Part shown: piece by piece, positions 24,258 to 31,941 of the stretch
Position numbering within the stretch: the first letter of the stretch is position 1
Layout: every line of letters starts with the position of its first letter
NCBI RefSeq assembly: GCF_015711605.1
Contig: NZ_JABTEZ010000002.1
Coordinates: 558,001-622,000 of the forward strand
Source of the DNA: Planomonospora sp. ID67723
Lineage (GTDB): Bacteria > Actinomycetota > Actinomycetes > Streptosporangiales > Streptosporangiaceae
Length of the DNA stretch: 64,000 bases
Direction of reading: 5' to 3'
Notes under the pieces: generated by a model
Database searches by the model: none
The model's input: only the letters and a program-made list of their open reading frames with translations
Told to the model about the DNA's origin: nothing
Program-made: the position numbers and the translations under genes

Positions 24258-25051
24258 ACGGCGCCGCGCTCGCCCCGGGAACACACGTGACCTACTCCTC
24301 CTACCTGGAGATCGACCGGCTGCTCGACGCGCAGCGCCCGCACTCGCGCGCGCACGACGAGATGATGTTCATCGTCGTGCACCAGGTCTATGAACTGTGG
24401 TTCAAGCTGCTGCTGCACGAGCTGGCCGGCCTGCAGCAGCGCCTGGAGGCCGGTGACAGCGGCCCGGCGCTGCACACGCTGCGGCGTTGCCTGTCCGTGC
24501 TCCGGGTGGCCGTCGACCAGATGGACGTCATGGACACGCTGACGCCTGCCCAGTTCGCAGGCTTCCGCCGCTGCCTGGGCTCCGCGAGCGGCGCGCAGTC
24601 CGCGCAGTTCCGCGAGCTGGAGGCGGTGCTGGGAGCGCGTGACCGCCTCGCGCTGGAGGCCTACCAGGAAGGCAGCGCCGAACGGCTGCGCATCGAGGCG
24701 GCCATGGAGCGGCCGTCCCTGCTCGACTCCTTCCTCGTCTACCTGTCGTCGCAGGGCTACCCGGTCCCCGCCGAGGTGCTGCGCAGGAATCCCGCCCTGC
24801 CGTTCGAGGCCACCGCGCCGCTGCGCGAGGTGCTCGTGCAGGTCAACCGCGACGACCTGGTCGCCGGACAGGTCGCGGAGGGCCTCCTCGACCTGGACCA
24901 GCTGCTGCAGGAATGGCGCTACCGGCACAGCGTCATGGTGCAGCGCATGATCGGGGCGCGGCGCGGCACCGGCGGGACCTCCGGCGCCGCCCACCTGCGC
25001 GACACCTGTGTCCCGGCCTTCCCGGTGCTGTGGGAGGTGCGTGGCGCATGA
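24254..25051 (+). CDS. kynA: Tryptophan 2,3-dioxygenase
   Basis: The 265-residue protein has the family signature H-D-E-M-M-F-I-V-V-H-Q-V-Y-E-L-W-F-K near residues 35-55, with the active-site His, Phe, Tyr and Arg positions. The C-terminal haem-ligand His is in Y-R-H-S-V-M-V, followed by G-T-G-G-T-S-G. It oxidises L-Trp to N-formylkynurenine. Length is typical of bacterial TDOs. It is embedded between the ligase and kynureninase by ATGA overlaps at both ends, so the three gene products are made together and the pathway points to anthranilate supply for the product, not to NAD synthesis. Confidence 0.95.
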   Translation: MNGAALAPGTHVTYSSYLEIDRLLDAQRPHSRAHDEMMFIVVHQVYELWFKLLLHELAGLQQRLEAGDSGPALHTLRRCLSVLRVAVDQMDVMDTLTPAQFAGFRRCLGSASGAQSAQFRELEAVLGARDRLALEAYQEGSAERLRIEAAMERPSLLDSFLVYLSSQGYPVPAEVLRRNPALPFEATAPLREVLVQVNRDDLVAGQVAEGLLDLDQLLQEWRYRHSVMVQRMIGARRGTGGTSGAAHLRDTCVPAFPVLWEVRGA

Positions 25052-26253
25052 CCGCCGACCTGGCCGCGTCCCTCGCTCCGCACTACACGATGTTCCGCGT
25101 CTCGGAACGCCTGCTGCTCACCGGCCACTCGCACCAGGCCTGGCCGGACGTCGCGCTCGACGGCCAGCTGGAGGCGTTCCAGGACGCCGCGCTCGACGTG
25201 GACGACAAGTGGGCGCGCGCCCTGGACAAGGCCGAGGACGTGCGGGCCGGCTTCCGGCGCGTGCTCGGCGACCCCGCCGCCGAGCTGGCCCTCGGCTCCA
25301 ACACCCACGAACTGGTGATCCGCTTTCTGTCCTCGCTGCCGCTCGGCGACCGGCCCAGGCTGGTGACCTCCGACGGCGAGTTCCACACGCTGCGCCGCCA
25401 GCTCGCCCGGCTGGAGGAGGAGGGCCTGGAGCTGGTGCGCGTGCCGGCGGAGCCCGTCGACACCCTGTCCGCGCGGCTGGCGGCGGAGGTCGACGACAGG
25501 ACCGCCGCCGTGCTGGTCTCCGCCGTGATGTACGAGACCGCCAAGATCGTGCCGGATCTCGGCACGCTCGCGGACGCGTGTGAGCGCAGAGGCGCGCAGT
25601 TGCTCGTCGACGCCTACCACGCGCTCGGCGTCGTGCCCTTCTCCGCCGCGGCGATCCCCTCCGCCTGGATCGTCGGCGGCGGGTACAAGTACCTCCAGCT
25701 CGGCGAGGGGAACTGCTTCCTGCGGGTCCCGCCGCAGGCCACGCGGCTCCGCCCGGTGATCACCGGCTGGTTCGCCGAGTTCGCCGAGCTGGCCGCCGAC
25801 GCGGGGCCCGGCACGGTGGCCTACCCGCCGGGCGCGCAGGCCTTCTCCGGGGCCACCTACGACCCGACCAGCCACTACCGGGCGGCCCGCGTGTTCGACT
25901 TCTTCGCCGAGCACGGCCTGACGCCCGATCTGCTGCGCCGCGTCTCCGAGCGCCAGCTCGACAGGCTGCGCGCGCGCTTCGACGCCATGGACACCGGCGG
26001 CCTGATCAGCAGGGACACCGGCACGCCGCCGTCGGGCATCGCCGGATTCCTCGCACTGCGATCGCCGCACGCGGCGCGGCTTCGTGACGGGCTGGCCGCG
26101 CGGGGCGTGCTCGCCGACAGCCGCGGCCACATGCTGCGGCTCGGTCCCGCACCCTACCTGTCGGACGAGCAGCTCGACGCCGCGATGGACGCGCTGGAGG
26201 CCGAGCTGGCCGGCGTGCGCGCCGCCCGGCCGCAGCTCGCGGGCTCACGGTGA
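25048..26253 (+). CDS. kynU: Kynureninase
   Basis: The 401-residue fold-type I PLP enzyme has the Schiff-base Lys (K214) in G-G-G-Y-K-Y-L, preceded by the ring-nitrogen Asp in L-L-V-D-A-Y-H. A substrate/PLP region F-H-T-L-R-R-Q lies near residue 115. Sequence and length fit kynureninases, which cleave kynurenine to anthranilate plus alanine, or 3-hydroxykynurenine to 3-hydroxyanthranilate. A class V aminotransferase is the alternative, but the genetic coupling to tryptophan dioxygenase supports kynureninase. Whether the ring is hydroxylated before or after this step is not evident. Confidence 0.88.
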   Translation: MTADLAASLAPHYTMFRVSERLLLTGHSHQAWPDVALDGQLEAFQDAALDVDDKWARALDKAEDVRAGFRRVLGDPAAELALGSNTHELVIRFLSSLPLGDRPRLVTSDGEFHTLRRQLARLEEEGLELVRVPAEPVDTLSARLAAEVDDRTAAVLVSAVMYETAKIVPDLGTLADACERRGAQLLVDAYHALGVVPFSAAAIPSAWIVGGGYKYLQLGEGNCFLRVPPQATRLRPVITGWFAEFAELAADAGPGTVAYPPGAQAFSGATYDPTSHYRAARVFDFFAEHGLTPDLLRRVSERQLDRLRARFDAMDTGGLISRDTGTPPSGIAGFLALRSPHAARLRDGLAARGVLADSRGHMLRLGPAPYLSDEQLDAAMDALEAELAGVRAARPQLAGSR

Positions 26254-26263
26254 CGGACACCGG

Positions 26264-26298
26264 AAAGGCCGCCGCCGATCGGATCGGCGGCGGCCCTT
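26264..26298. terminator. Bidirectional terminator between kynureninase and sugar dehydrogenase
   Basis: Near-perfect 14-bp arms (26267-26280 with 26282-26295) with flanking AAA and CTT sit in the convergent gap. Confidence 0.75.
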
Positions 26299-26345
26299 CT
26301 CCCTCGCCGGGCCGGCGGGTCAGCGGGTCAGCCCTCCGGCGCCCT

Positions 26346-27692
26346 TCAGCGCCCGACTCCGAGGTAGTCGTAGCCCAGCCGGCGCAGCTCGGCGATCTTG
26401 TCCTTGCTGTAGTAGGCCCGTCCGTCCAGGACGAGGCACGAGCCGGCCACGGGCAGCTCCGCGAAGTCGATCTCCTTGAACTCCTCGTGCAACGCCATGA
26501 CGGCGAGGCAGTCGGCATCCCGGACGGCCTCCAGCAGGTCCGGGGAGGGCCGGACGCCCACGACGGCCTCGGCCTGGAGGGAGTCCACCAGCGGATCGTA
26601 GACGCGGACCGTGGCGCCGGCCTTCGTCAGGGTCGTGACGACGGCCTCCACCGGCGTCGCCCGCAGGTCGCCCGTGTTGTTCTTGAACGCCGCGCCCAGC
26701 ATGGCGATCGTGGACGTGGCGGGATCCTTGCCGAGCCTCAGCAGCCCGTCGATGATCAGTTGTGCCGTGTACTCCGGCATCTCCAGATTGACCTCGCGGC
26801 CCGTCGGCGCGGTGAAGATCTCCAGGCCGCGCTGCCGGGCGGAGTGCCAGACCATCCACGGGTCCTTGACCAGGCACGAGCCACCCACGCCCACGCTGGG
26901 CAGCAGGATGTTGACCTTCCCTTTGCCCTTGGGGACGGTGTTGGCCGCCGAGATCACATCCAGGACGTCCACGTCGAACAGGGCGCAGAACTTGGCGAGC
27001 TCGTTGGCGAGCGCGATGTTGAGGTCGATCCACCAGTTGTCGGCCAGCTTGACGATCTCCGCGGATTCGGGCGAGTCCAGGGCGATCGTCTCGACCCCGA
27101 GCGCGCGGTGCCAGAAGTCGGCCGCGTCCCGGGTGCTGTCGGCGTCCATGCCTCCGACCACGATCGGCAGGGAGCGCAGCTCACGCAGGGCCGTTCCCTC
27201 GGCGAACCGCTCGGGTGTGAAGGCGAGCCCGAAGTGCTCGCCGCAGACGAGCCCGCTCTGCTGCAGCAGGGGCAACACGAACTCCCGGGTCGTGCCCGGC
27301 GGCACGGTGCTCTTGAGGATCAGCAGGTGTCCCTCGCGCAGATGGTGGCTCACCTCCAGGCACGCCTCCCTGAGCTGGTGGTCCACCAGGGAGCCGTCGG
27401 CGCGGACCGGAGTGCCCACCGCGATCAGCACGACGTCGGCGGCGCGGACGGCGGAGTAGTCGGTGGTCACCCGGAGCCGGCCGGCCGCCATTCCGCCCAG
27501 CAGCAGGTCGGCCAGCCCGTCCTCCTGGTACCGGCAATGCCCTGCGGTCAGCTCGTCGACGAGCTGGACGTCGGTGTCCACCCCGATGACGTCCCAGCCG
27601 CGACCGGCCAGCGCCGCCGCGAAGCAGGAGCCGACGTAACCGAGGCCGATGATCGCCACTTTCGGGTCTCGACTGTCAGATAGAAAATTCAT
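26346..27692 (-). CDS. UDP-sugar 6-dehydrogenase (UDP-glucose / ManNAc dehydrogenase family)
   Basis: The 448-residue protein has the N-terminal NAD domain (I-I-G-L-G-Y-V-G), the catalytic Cys in G-V-G-G-S-C-L-V-K-D-P near residue 250, and the C-terminal G-A-A-F-K-N-N-T-G-D-L-R-A-T-P motif. It oxidises C-6 of a UDP-hexose twice, giving a uronate. Within this cluster UDP-glucose to UDP-glucuronate is the simplest reading; a WecC-like activity is the alternative. ATG 27692 follows GGGAGAG. It is divergent from the E1-type dehydratase across a paired regulatory element, which suggests joint control of sugar genes. Confidence 0.85.
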   Translation of the reverse strand: MNFLSDSRDPKVAIIGLGYVGSCFAAALAGRGWDVIGVDTDVQLVDELTAGHCRYQEDGLADLLLGGMAAGRLRVTTDYSAVRAADVVLIAVGTPVRADGSLVDHQLREACLEVSHHLREGHLLILKSTVPPGTTREFVLPLLQQSGLVCGEHFGLAFTPERFAEGTALRELRSLPIVVGGMDADSTRDAADFWHRALGVETIALDSPESAEIVKLADNWWIDLNIALANELAKFCALFDVDVLDVISAANTVPKGKGKVNILLPSVGVGGSCLVKDPWMVWHSARQRGLEIFTAPTGREVNLEMPEYTAQLIIDGLLRLGKDPATSTIAMLGAAFKNNTGDLRATPVEAVVTTLTKAGATVRVYDPLVDSLQAEAVVGVRPSPDLLEAVRDADCLAVMALHEEFKEIDFAELPVAGSCLVLDGRAYYSKDKIAELRRLGYDYLGVGR

Positions 27693-27801
27693 GGCTCTCC
27701 CAACGAGAGGAATGCGGACTCGATCCACCGATTCTTCGTACGGCCATTGACCGCCCCGGGCCTTTTCCTTTTACAAGCACATCCCCAGTGCCCGCCGTAT
27801 C

Positions 27802-27869
27802 GCATCTTTTGACTTGCCGGAAAGCGGCTGCCGGCCGCCGGCTCATTTCCGTCGCAATGCAGGAGATGC
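27802..27869. promoter_or_regulatory. Inverted pair of CGCA-N6-RAGATGN elements, divergent promoter 4
   Basis: Site 27853-27869 (plus) reads CGCA-ATGCAG-GAGATGC toward the dehydratase. Site 27802-27818 (minus strand) reads GGCA-AGTCAA-AAGATGC toward the dehydrogenase. The shared 17-mer with 10208-10224 and a nearby shared 11-mer (TGACTTGCCGG) argue for common control. The rest of the 375-nt gap shows nothing else clear. Confidence 0.6.
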
Positions 27870-28067
27870 ACGAGCCGCGGCCGGGGACGATGCTGTGGTG
27901 GTACGGCCAGCAGAGTTGATCTTTCATGGCGAGGATGCCGACCGGGGATCCGGCTACACGGGCGGGGCCAGGTGGGCGGACGGCGCGTCCGCCGGCGCCG
28001 GCGCCGTGATCGCTCGTGCGCCCGGAAGAACCTCGGCGGTGTCGACCCGATGAGTAAGGGGCCGGAG

Positions 28068-29372
28068 ATGAATGAGCACAAGGCGCTGATCCTGGACGAG
28101 GTCCGCAAGTATCACCAGGACGTTGAGACCAGCGGGGAGTTCGTGCCCGGTGTCACGGAGATCTGGCCGACCGGTGCGGTGCACGACGTGGAGGACCGTG
28201 TGGCGCTGGTCGAGGCGGCACTCGAACTGCGGGTCGCGGGCGGATCCAGGGCACGGAGGTTCGAGTCCCTCTTCGCGCGCAAAATGAAGCGGCGCAAGGC
28301 GTTCCTGGCCAACTCGGGCTCCTCGGCCAATCTGCTGGCGCTCTCCGCGCTGACCTCGCACCGGCTGCAGGACGCGCGGCTGCGGCCGGGCGATGAGGTG
28401 ATCACCGTCGCGGCGGCCTTCCCGACCACGGTGAACCCGATCCTGCAGAACGGCCTGGTCCCGGTCTTCGTGGACGTCGAGCTGGGCACCTACAACCCGA
28501 CCGTGGACATGGTGGCGCAGGCGATCGGGCCCCGGACCCGGGCGATCATGATCGCGCACACGGTCGGCAACCCCTTCCCGGTGGCCGAGATGGCCCAGCT
28601 CGCGGCGGAGCACGAACTGTTCCTGATCGAGGACAGCTGCGATGCCGTCGGAGCCACCTACGACGGTGAGCCGGTGGGCACCTTCGGCGATCTCACCACC
28701 GTGAGCTTCTACCCGGCGCACCACATGACGATGGGGGAGGGCGGCTGCGTCCTCACCTCGAACCTGTTGCTCGCGCGGATCGTCGAGTCGCTGCGCGACT
28801 GGGGCAGGGACTGCTGGTGCGAGCCGGGCGAGAGCAACACCTGCCTCAAGCGCTTCGACTACCAGATGGGCACGCTGCCCCACGGCTACGACCACAAGTA
28901 CATCTACTCGCACGTCGGCTACAACCTGAAGATCACCGAGCTGCAGGCCGCGCTCGGCCTGAGCCAGCTCGACAAGCTCGACGACTTCTGCGCCACCCGC
29001 CGGCGCAACTGGCGGCGGTTGCGCGAGGGACTGGAGGGCGTGCCCCACCTGCTGCTCCCCGAGGCGACCCCGCGCAGCGATCCGAGCTGGTACGGCTTCG
29101 TCGTCACGGTCGACCCGGAGGCGCCGTTCGGCGCCGGGGAGCTGGTGTCCTTCCTGGAGGACCGGAAGATCGGCACGCGCCGGCTGTTCGCCGGCAACCT
29201 GGTCCGGCACCCCGCCTACGCGGACCAGAACTACCGGATCGTGGGAGAACTCGCCAACACCGACATCATCACCACCCAGACGTTCCACGTCGGCGTCTAT
29301 CCGGGACTGACCGACGAGATGATCGACTACGTCGTCGACTCCTTCAAGGACTTCGTCCGGGCGCAGGGGTGA
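28068..29372 (+). CDS. E1-type PMP/[2Fe-2S] NDP-4-keto-sugar 3-dehydratase
   Basis: The 434-residue protein belongs to the DegT/DnrJ/EryC1 fold but has F-Y-P-A-H-H-M-T-M-G-E-G-G, where the PLP Lys is replaced by His (H218). That substitution defines 3-dehydratases rather than aminotransferases. Four cysteines follow the exact spacing C-x57-C-x-C-x7-C (C191, C249, C251, C259), the [2Fe-2S] ligands of E1 (AscC/RfbH) enzymes. Such proteins remove the C-3 hydroxyl of a 4-keto-6-deoxy NDP-sugar with help from a reductase. No E3-like reductase gene is in the window. AAGGGG supports ATG 28068; ATG 28050 is possible. Confidence 0.88.
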   Translation: MNEHKALILDEVRKYHQDVETSGEFVPGVTEIWPTGAVHDVEDRVALVEAALELRVAGGSRARRFESLFARKMKRRKAFLANSGSSANLLALSALTSHRLQDARLRPGDEVITVAAAFPTTVNPILQNGLVPVFVDVELGTYNPTVDMVAQAIGPRTRAIMIAHTVGNPFPVAEMAQLAAEHELFLIEDSCDAVGATYDGEPVGTFGDLTTVSFYPAHHMTMGEGGCVLTSNLLLARIVESLRDWGRDCWCEPGESNTCLKRFDYQMGTLPHGYDHKYIYSHVGYNLKITELQAALGLSQLDKLDDFCATRRRNWRRLREGLEGVPHLLLPEATPRSDPSWYGFVVTVDPEAPFGAGELVSFLEDRKIGTRRLFAGNLVRHPAYADQNYRIVGELANTDIITTQTFHVGVYPGLTDEMIDYVVDSFKDFVRAQG

Positions 29373-29419
29373 CCGCCCGGCGGACGCCGGGCCGGTGACC
29401 GCCCCGCGCCGCGACAGCA

Positions 29420-29466
29420 GACCAGCGCTTTCCCCGCCGGGTGCCCCGGCGGGGAAAGCGCTGGTC
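29420..29466. terminator. Strong bidirectional terminator
   Basis: A perfect 21-bp stem (29420-29440 with 29446-29466) with a 5-nt loop sits between the convergent dehydratase and SnoaL-like genes. Confidence 0.88.
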
Positions 29467-29576
29467 CCGTCCCGCCCGGCCGGCTGCGGCCCGGTCCTCG
29501 GCGGTACGGGCGGGACGGGGCCCGCCGGATCCGGCCGTCGCCGTTGACCGCCGGATCCGGTTGACCGGTCCGCGGG

Positions 29577-29987
29577 TCAGGCGGCGGCGGGAGTGTTCTG
29601 GTATGCGGTGATCAGCCACTGCCCGTCCTGCTTGGCCAGCACCCAGGTGGCGCGGACGGCCCGCTCGGGTGCGACCTCGGTCTCGTCACCGGTCAAGACG
29701 CCGCCCCGGGTGACCAGCACGGCGGCGTCCGGGCCGAGGAGCTTCACCGAGACGGGCGCGCCGGTCACGCGGGTCCCCTTGTAGGGACCCGCATAGGCCA
29801 TCCCCATGAACGTGCGGATGTTCTCACGACCCGTGACGAAGATGTCGCCCGGAAGGATCATGGTGGCGTCCTCCGTGAAGACCTCGGCGAAGGCGTCACC
29901 GTCATTGCGGGCCCACGCGGCGATGATGCGCTGGGGCACCCCGCCGATGGCCGTCGTGTCGTCGGTGGCGGTCGGTGTAGGGCTCAT
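29577..29987 (-). CDS. SgcJ/EcaC-type NTF2-fold protein
   Basis: The 136-residue protein shows the cone-shaped NTF2 pattern of the SgcJ/EcaC group: I-I-A-A-W-A-R-N-D-G-D-A-F-A-E-V-F-T-E-D-A in two stretches, then I-L-P-G-D-I-F-V-T-G-R-E-N-I. Members occur in enediyne and other clusters and as general stress-related proteins; few have a proven reaction. It could act as a hydrolase, cyclase or binding protein. The gene is monocistronic, with an oriented cluster element 117 nt upstream, which argues that it belongs to the pathway rather than being a bystander. Confidence 0.75.
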   Translation of the reverse strand: MSPTPTATDDTTAIGGVPQRIIAAWARNDGDAFAEVFTEDATMILPGDIFVTGRENIRTFMGMAYAGPYKGTRVTGAPVSVKLLGPDAAVLVTRGGVLTGDETEVAPERAVRATWVLAKQDGQWLITAYQNTPAAA

Positions 29988-30103
29988 GCTTCATTCCTTC
30001 GTTCAGCGACGGGAACAGGGAAGGGCGTGAACCGGTGGGGCACGGGCGACGGCCCGGATCGCCGGTCCTCCCCTTCGCATCGTGATCGCCGGGTGCCCGC
30101 CGT

Positions 30104-30214
30104 GCATCTCTTGGTGTGCGGCGCCCGGCGGAGCCGCCGCCCGGTGACGCCGCGAGCCTGTCCCGGCCCGGTCGCGTCGGCCGGACGGCGGCTGTCTCGC
30201 ACTCTCGGAGATGT
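30104..30214. promoter_or_regulatory. Inverted pair of CGCA-N6-RAGATGN elements, divergent promoter 5
   Basis: Site 30104-30120 (minus strand CGCA-CACCAA-GAGATGC) faces the SnoaL-like gene. Site 30198-30214 (plus strand CGCA-CTCTCG-GAGATGT) faces the carrier-protein operon. Nothing else clear is seen in the 336-nt gap. Confidence 0.6.
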
Positions 30215-30323
30215 GCCCGGCCTCTGCGGTTGTGACGATGGTCAGCAGTGACCGGCGGTCCGGACGGGCCTGTCCATGGTTCTTCACCGCCGATGACAAG
30301 TGGATGGAGAGGGAGGACAGCGG

Positions 30324-30599
30324 ATGAGCAGCAATCGCCCCGGCGAGCTTAGTTTCTCCATGGTCGAGGAGAAGGTCGGTGAGATCTGGCGGCATGTGCT
30401 CGACGTGCCGGCCGACATGAAGGACGCCACGTTCTTCGATCTGGAGGGCGAGTCGATCTCCGCGATCCGCCTCGTCTCGAGGATCGAGGAGGAGCTCGGC
30501 GTCTCGATCGAGGTGGGCGAGCTCTTCGAGGAGGACCCGAACCTCGAGGCGCTGATCCAGAAGGTCGTGGCAGAGGCGAAGATCTCGGCCACGGTCTGA
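30324..30599 (+). CDS. Free-standing carrier protein (PCP/ArCP type)
   Basis: The 91-residue helical protein carries the phosphopantetheine Ser (S44) in F-F-D-L-E-G-E-S-I-S-A-I-R-L, close to the D-L-G-G-D-S-L peptidyl/aryl carrier consensus. The following helix L-V-S-R-I-E-E-E-L-G-V-S-I is typical. It would hold an acyl group as a thioester for a tailoring enzyme or the free-standing condensation protein. G to E substitution just before the Ser is unusual but tolerated in other carriers. GGGAGG precedes the ATG. It shares a promoter with the flavoenzyme 88 nt downstream, so oxidation of the carrier-bound acyl group is a reasonable guess. Confidence 0.88.
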   Translation: MSSNRPGELSFSMVEEKVGEIWRHVLDVPADMKDATFFDLEGESISAIRLVSRIEEELGVSIEVGELFEEDPNLEALIQKVVAEAKISATV

Positions 30600-30687
30600 A
30601 CGAGTCCGGCGCCGATTCGCGTGTCTCACCGGCCGGCAGGCCGGACGTGCGGCTTCAGCGTCTCGCCCGATGGACGACGAGGAGGAA

Positions 30688-31872
30688 ATGGTGTTGACGA
30701 CCGAGGTTCCGACGCGGGAAGAGCTGGTGCGACGAGCATCCGAACTCGGGCCGGCCTTGCAGAAGAACGCAGCCTGGTCGGAGGAGAACCGGCGCATCCA
30801 CGATGAGTCGATCGAGGCCCTGGCCGAGGCGGGCGTCTTCAAGATGAGGGTGCCCGCCCGCTACGGCGGGTACGAATGCGATACGCGCACCCTCGTCGAC
30901 GTGGCCGCGGAGCTGGGCCAGGCCGACGGCTCCACGGCCTGGACGGCGTCGGTCTACTGGATTCCCACGTGGATGACGTGCCTGTTCCCCGACCAGGTCC
31001 AGGACGAGGTGTTCTCGACGCCGGATGTGCGGGTGTGCGGCACGCTGAGCCCCACCGCCATGGCCACCCCGGCCAAGGGCGGCGTCGTGGTCAACGGCAG
31101 GTGGGGGTTCGTCAGCGGCGCCTGGCACAGCCACTGGCAGGAGATCGTGGCGGTCCAGGTGGGACCGGACCAGGAGCCCATGCCGATCATGGCGCTGGTG
31201 CCGATGTCGGATCTGCAGATCGTCGACGACTGGCACACGGCGGGGCTGCGGGGCACCGGCAGCGTCAGCACGGTCGCGCAGGACGTGTTCGTCCCCGCCG
31301 AGCGCATCCTTCCGCTGCCCGCGGTGCTCCAGGGGCAGTACGCCTCACGGCTGAACGCCGACACGCCGATCTATCGGGCTCCCCTTCTCCCCGTGGCGTC
31401 CGCCTCCTCGGTCGGCACCGTCGTGGGACTGGCCAAGGCGGCCAGGACGGCGTTCCTGCGCCGCCTGCCCGAGCGCAAGATCACTTACACCAGCTATGAG
31501 AGCCAGGCAGAGGCGCCGCTGACGCACATCCAGGTCGCGGAGGCCACCCTGAAGATCGACCAGGCGCAGTTCCACGCCGAGCGCCTCGCGGCCACGGTCG
31601 ACCGCAAGAGCGAACTGGGCGAGGAGTGGTCGCTGGAGGAGCGCGCCAGGGTGCGCGCCGACATGGGCGCCGTGTGCAGGCTGGCCAAGGAGTCCGTGGA
31701 CATCTTCGCCACGGCGAGCGGCGGGTCGTCGATCTACACGGACGTGCCGATCCAGCGGATCTCGCGCGACGTCCAGAGCGTGAACCTGCACGCTCTCATG
31801 CATCCCAACACCAACGCGGAGCTGTACGGCAGGATCCTGTGCGGCCTGCCGCCCAACACGCTCTACATCTGA
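30688..31872 (+). CDS. Acyl-CoA-dehydrogenase-fold flavin monooxygenase (HpaH/nitrososynthase-like)
   Basis: The 394-residue protein has the acyl-CoA dehydrogenase fold: A-R-Y-G-G-Y-E near residue 58, W-T-A-S-V-Y-W, a G-R-W-G-F-V-S-G-A-W-H-S segment and a C-terminal helical domain. The catalytic Glu of true dehydrogenases is not obvious. This is typical of group D flavin monooxygenases, which use reduced flavin from a partner to hydroxylate phenols or oxidise sugar amines (DnmZ, KijD3). The neighbouring carrier protein favours a carrier-bound aromatic substrate; the C-methyltransferase elsewhere keeps an amino-sugar role open. ATG 30688 or GTG 30691 follow GGAGG; ATG 30670 has no site. Confidence 0.8.
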   Translation: MVLTTEVPTREELVRRASELGPALQKNAAWSEENRRIHDESIEALAEAGVFKMRVPARYGGYECDTRTLVDVAAELGQADGSTAWTASVYWIPTWMTCLFPDQVQDEVFSTPDVRVCGTLSPTAMATPAKGGVVVNGRWGFVSGAWHSHWQEIVAVQVGPDQEPMPIMALVPMSDLQIVDDWHTAGLRGTGSVSTVAQDVFVPAERILPLPAVLQGQYASRLNADTPIYRAPLLPVASASSVGTVVGLAKAARTAFLRRLPERKITYTSYESQAEAPLTHIQVAEATLKIDQAQFHAERLAATVDRKSELGEEWSLEERARVRADMGAVCRLAKESVDIFATASGGSSIYTDVPIQRISRDVQSVNLHALMHPNTNAELYGRILCGLPPNTLYI

Positions 31873-31885
31873 GGCCCGTCCTGCC

Positions 31886-31935
31886 GGCGACGCCCGGGAG
31901 AAGGGGGACGCCGTGCCCGTCGGCGTCTCCGGGCG
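31886..31935. terminator. Probable hairpin between convergent flavoenzyme and TyrA genes
   Basis: Imperfect inverted repeats (CGCCCGG-AGA with TCTCCGGGCG, plus an inner GACGCC/GGCGTC) lie in the 69-nt convergent gap. Confidence 0.45.
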
Positions 31936-31941
31936 GCCGCC

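Noticed and set aside
28068-29372. Sugar aminotransferase assignment for the DegT-like protein
   Set aside because: The PLP Lys is replaced by His and the four [2Fe-2S] cysteines of E1-type dehydratases have exact spacing.
30688-31872. Firm call of a nitrososynthase
   Set aside because: The fold fits, but the neighbouring carrier protein and lack of an adjacent sugar aminotransferase leave hydroxylation equally possible, so only the broad family is claimed.
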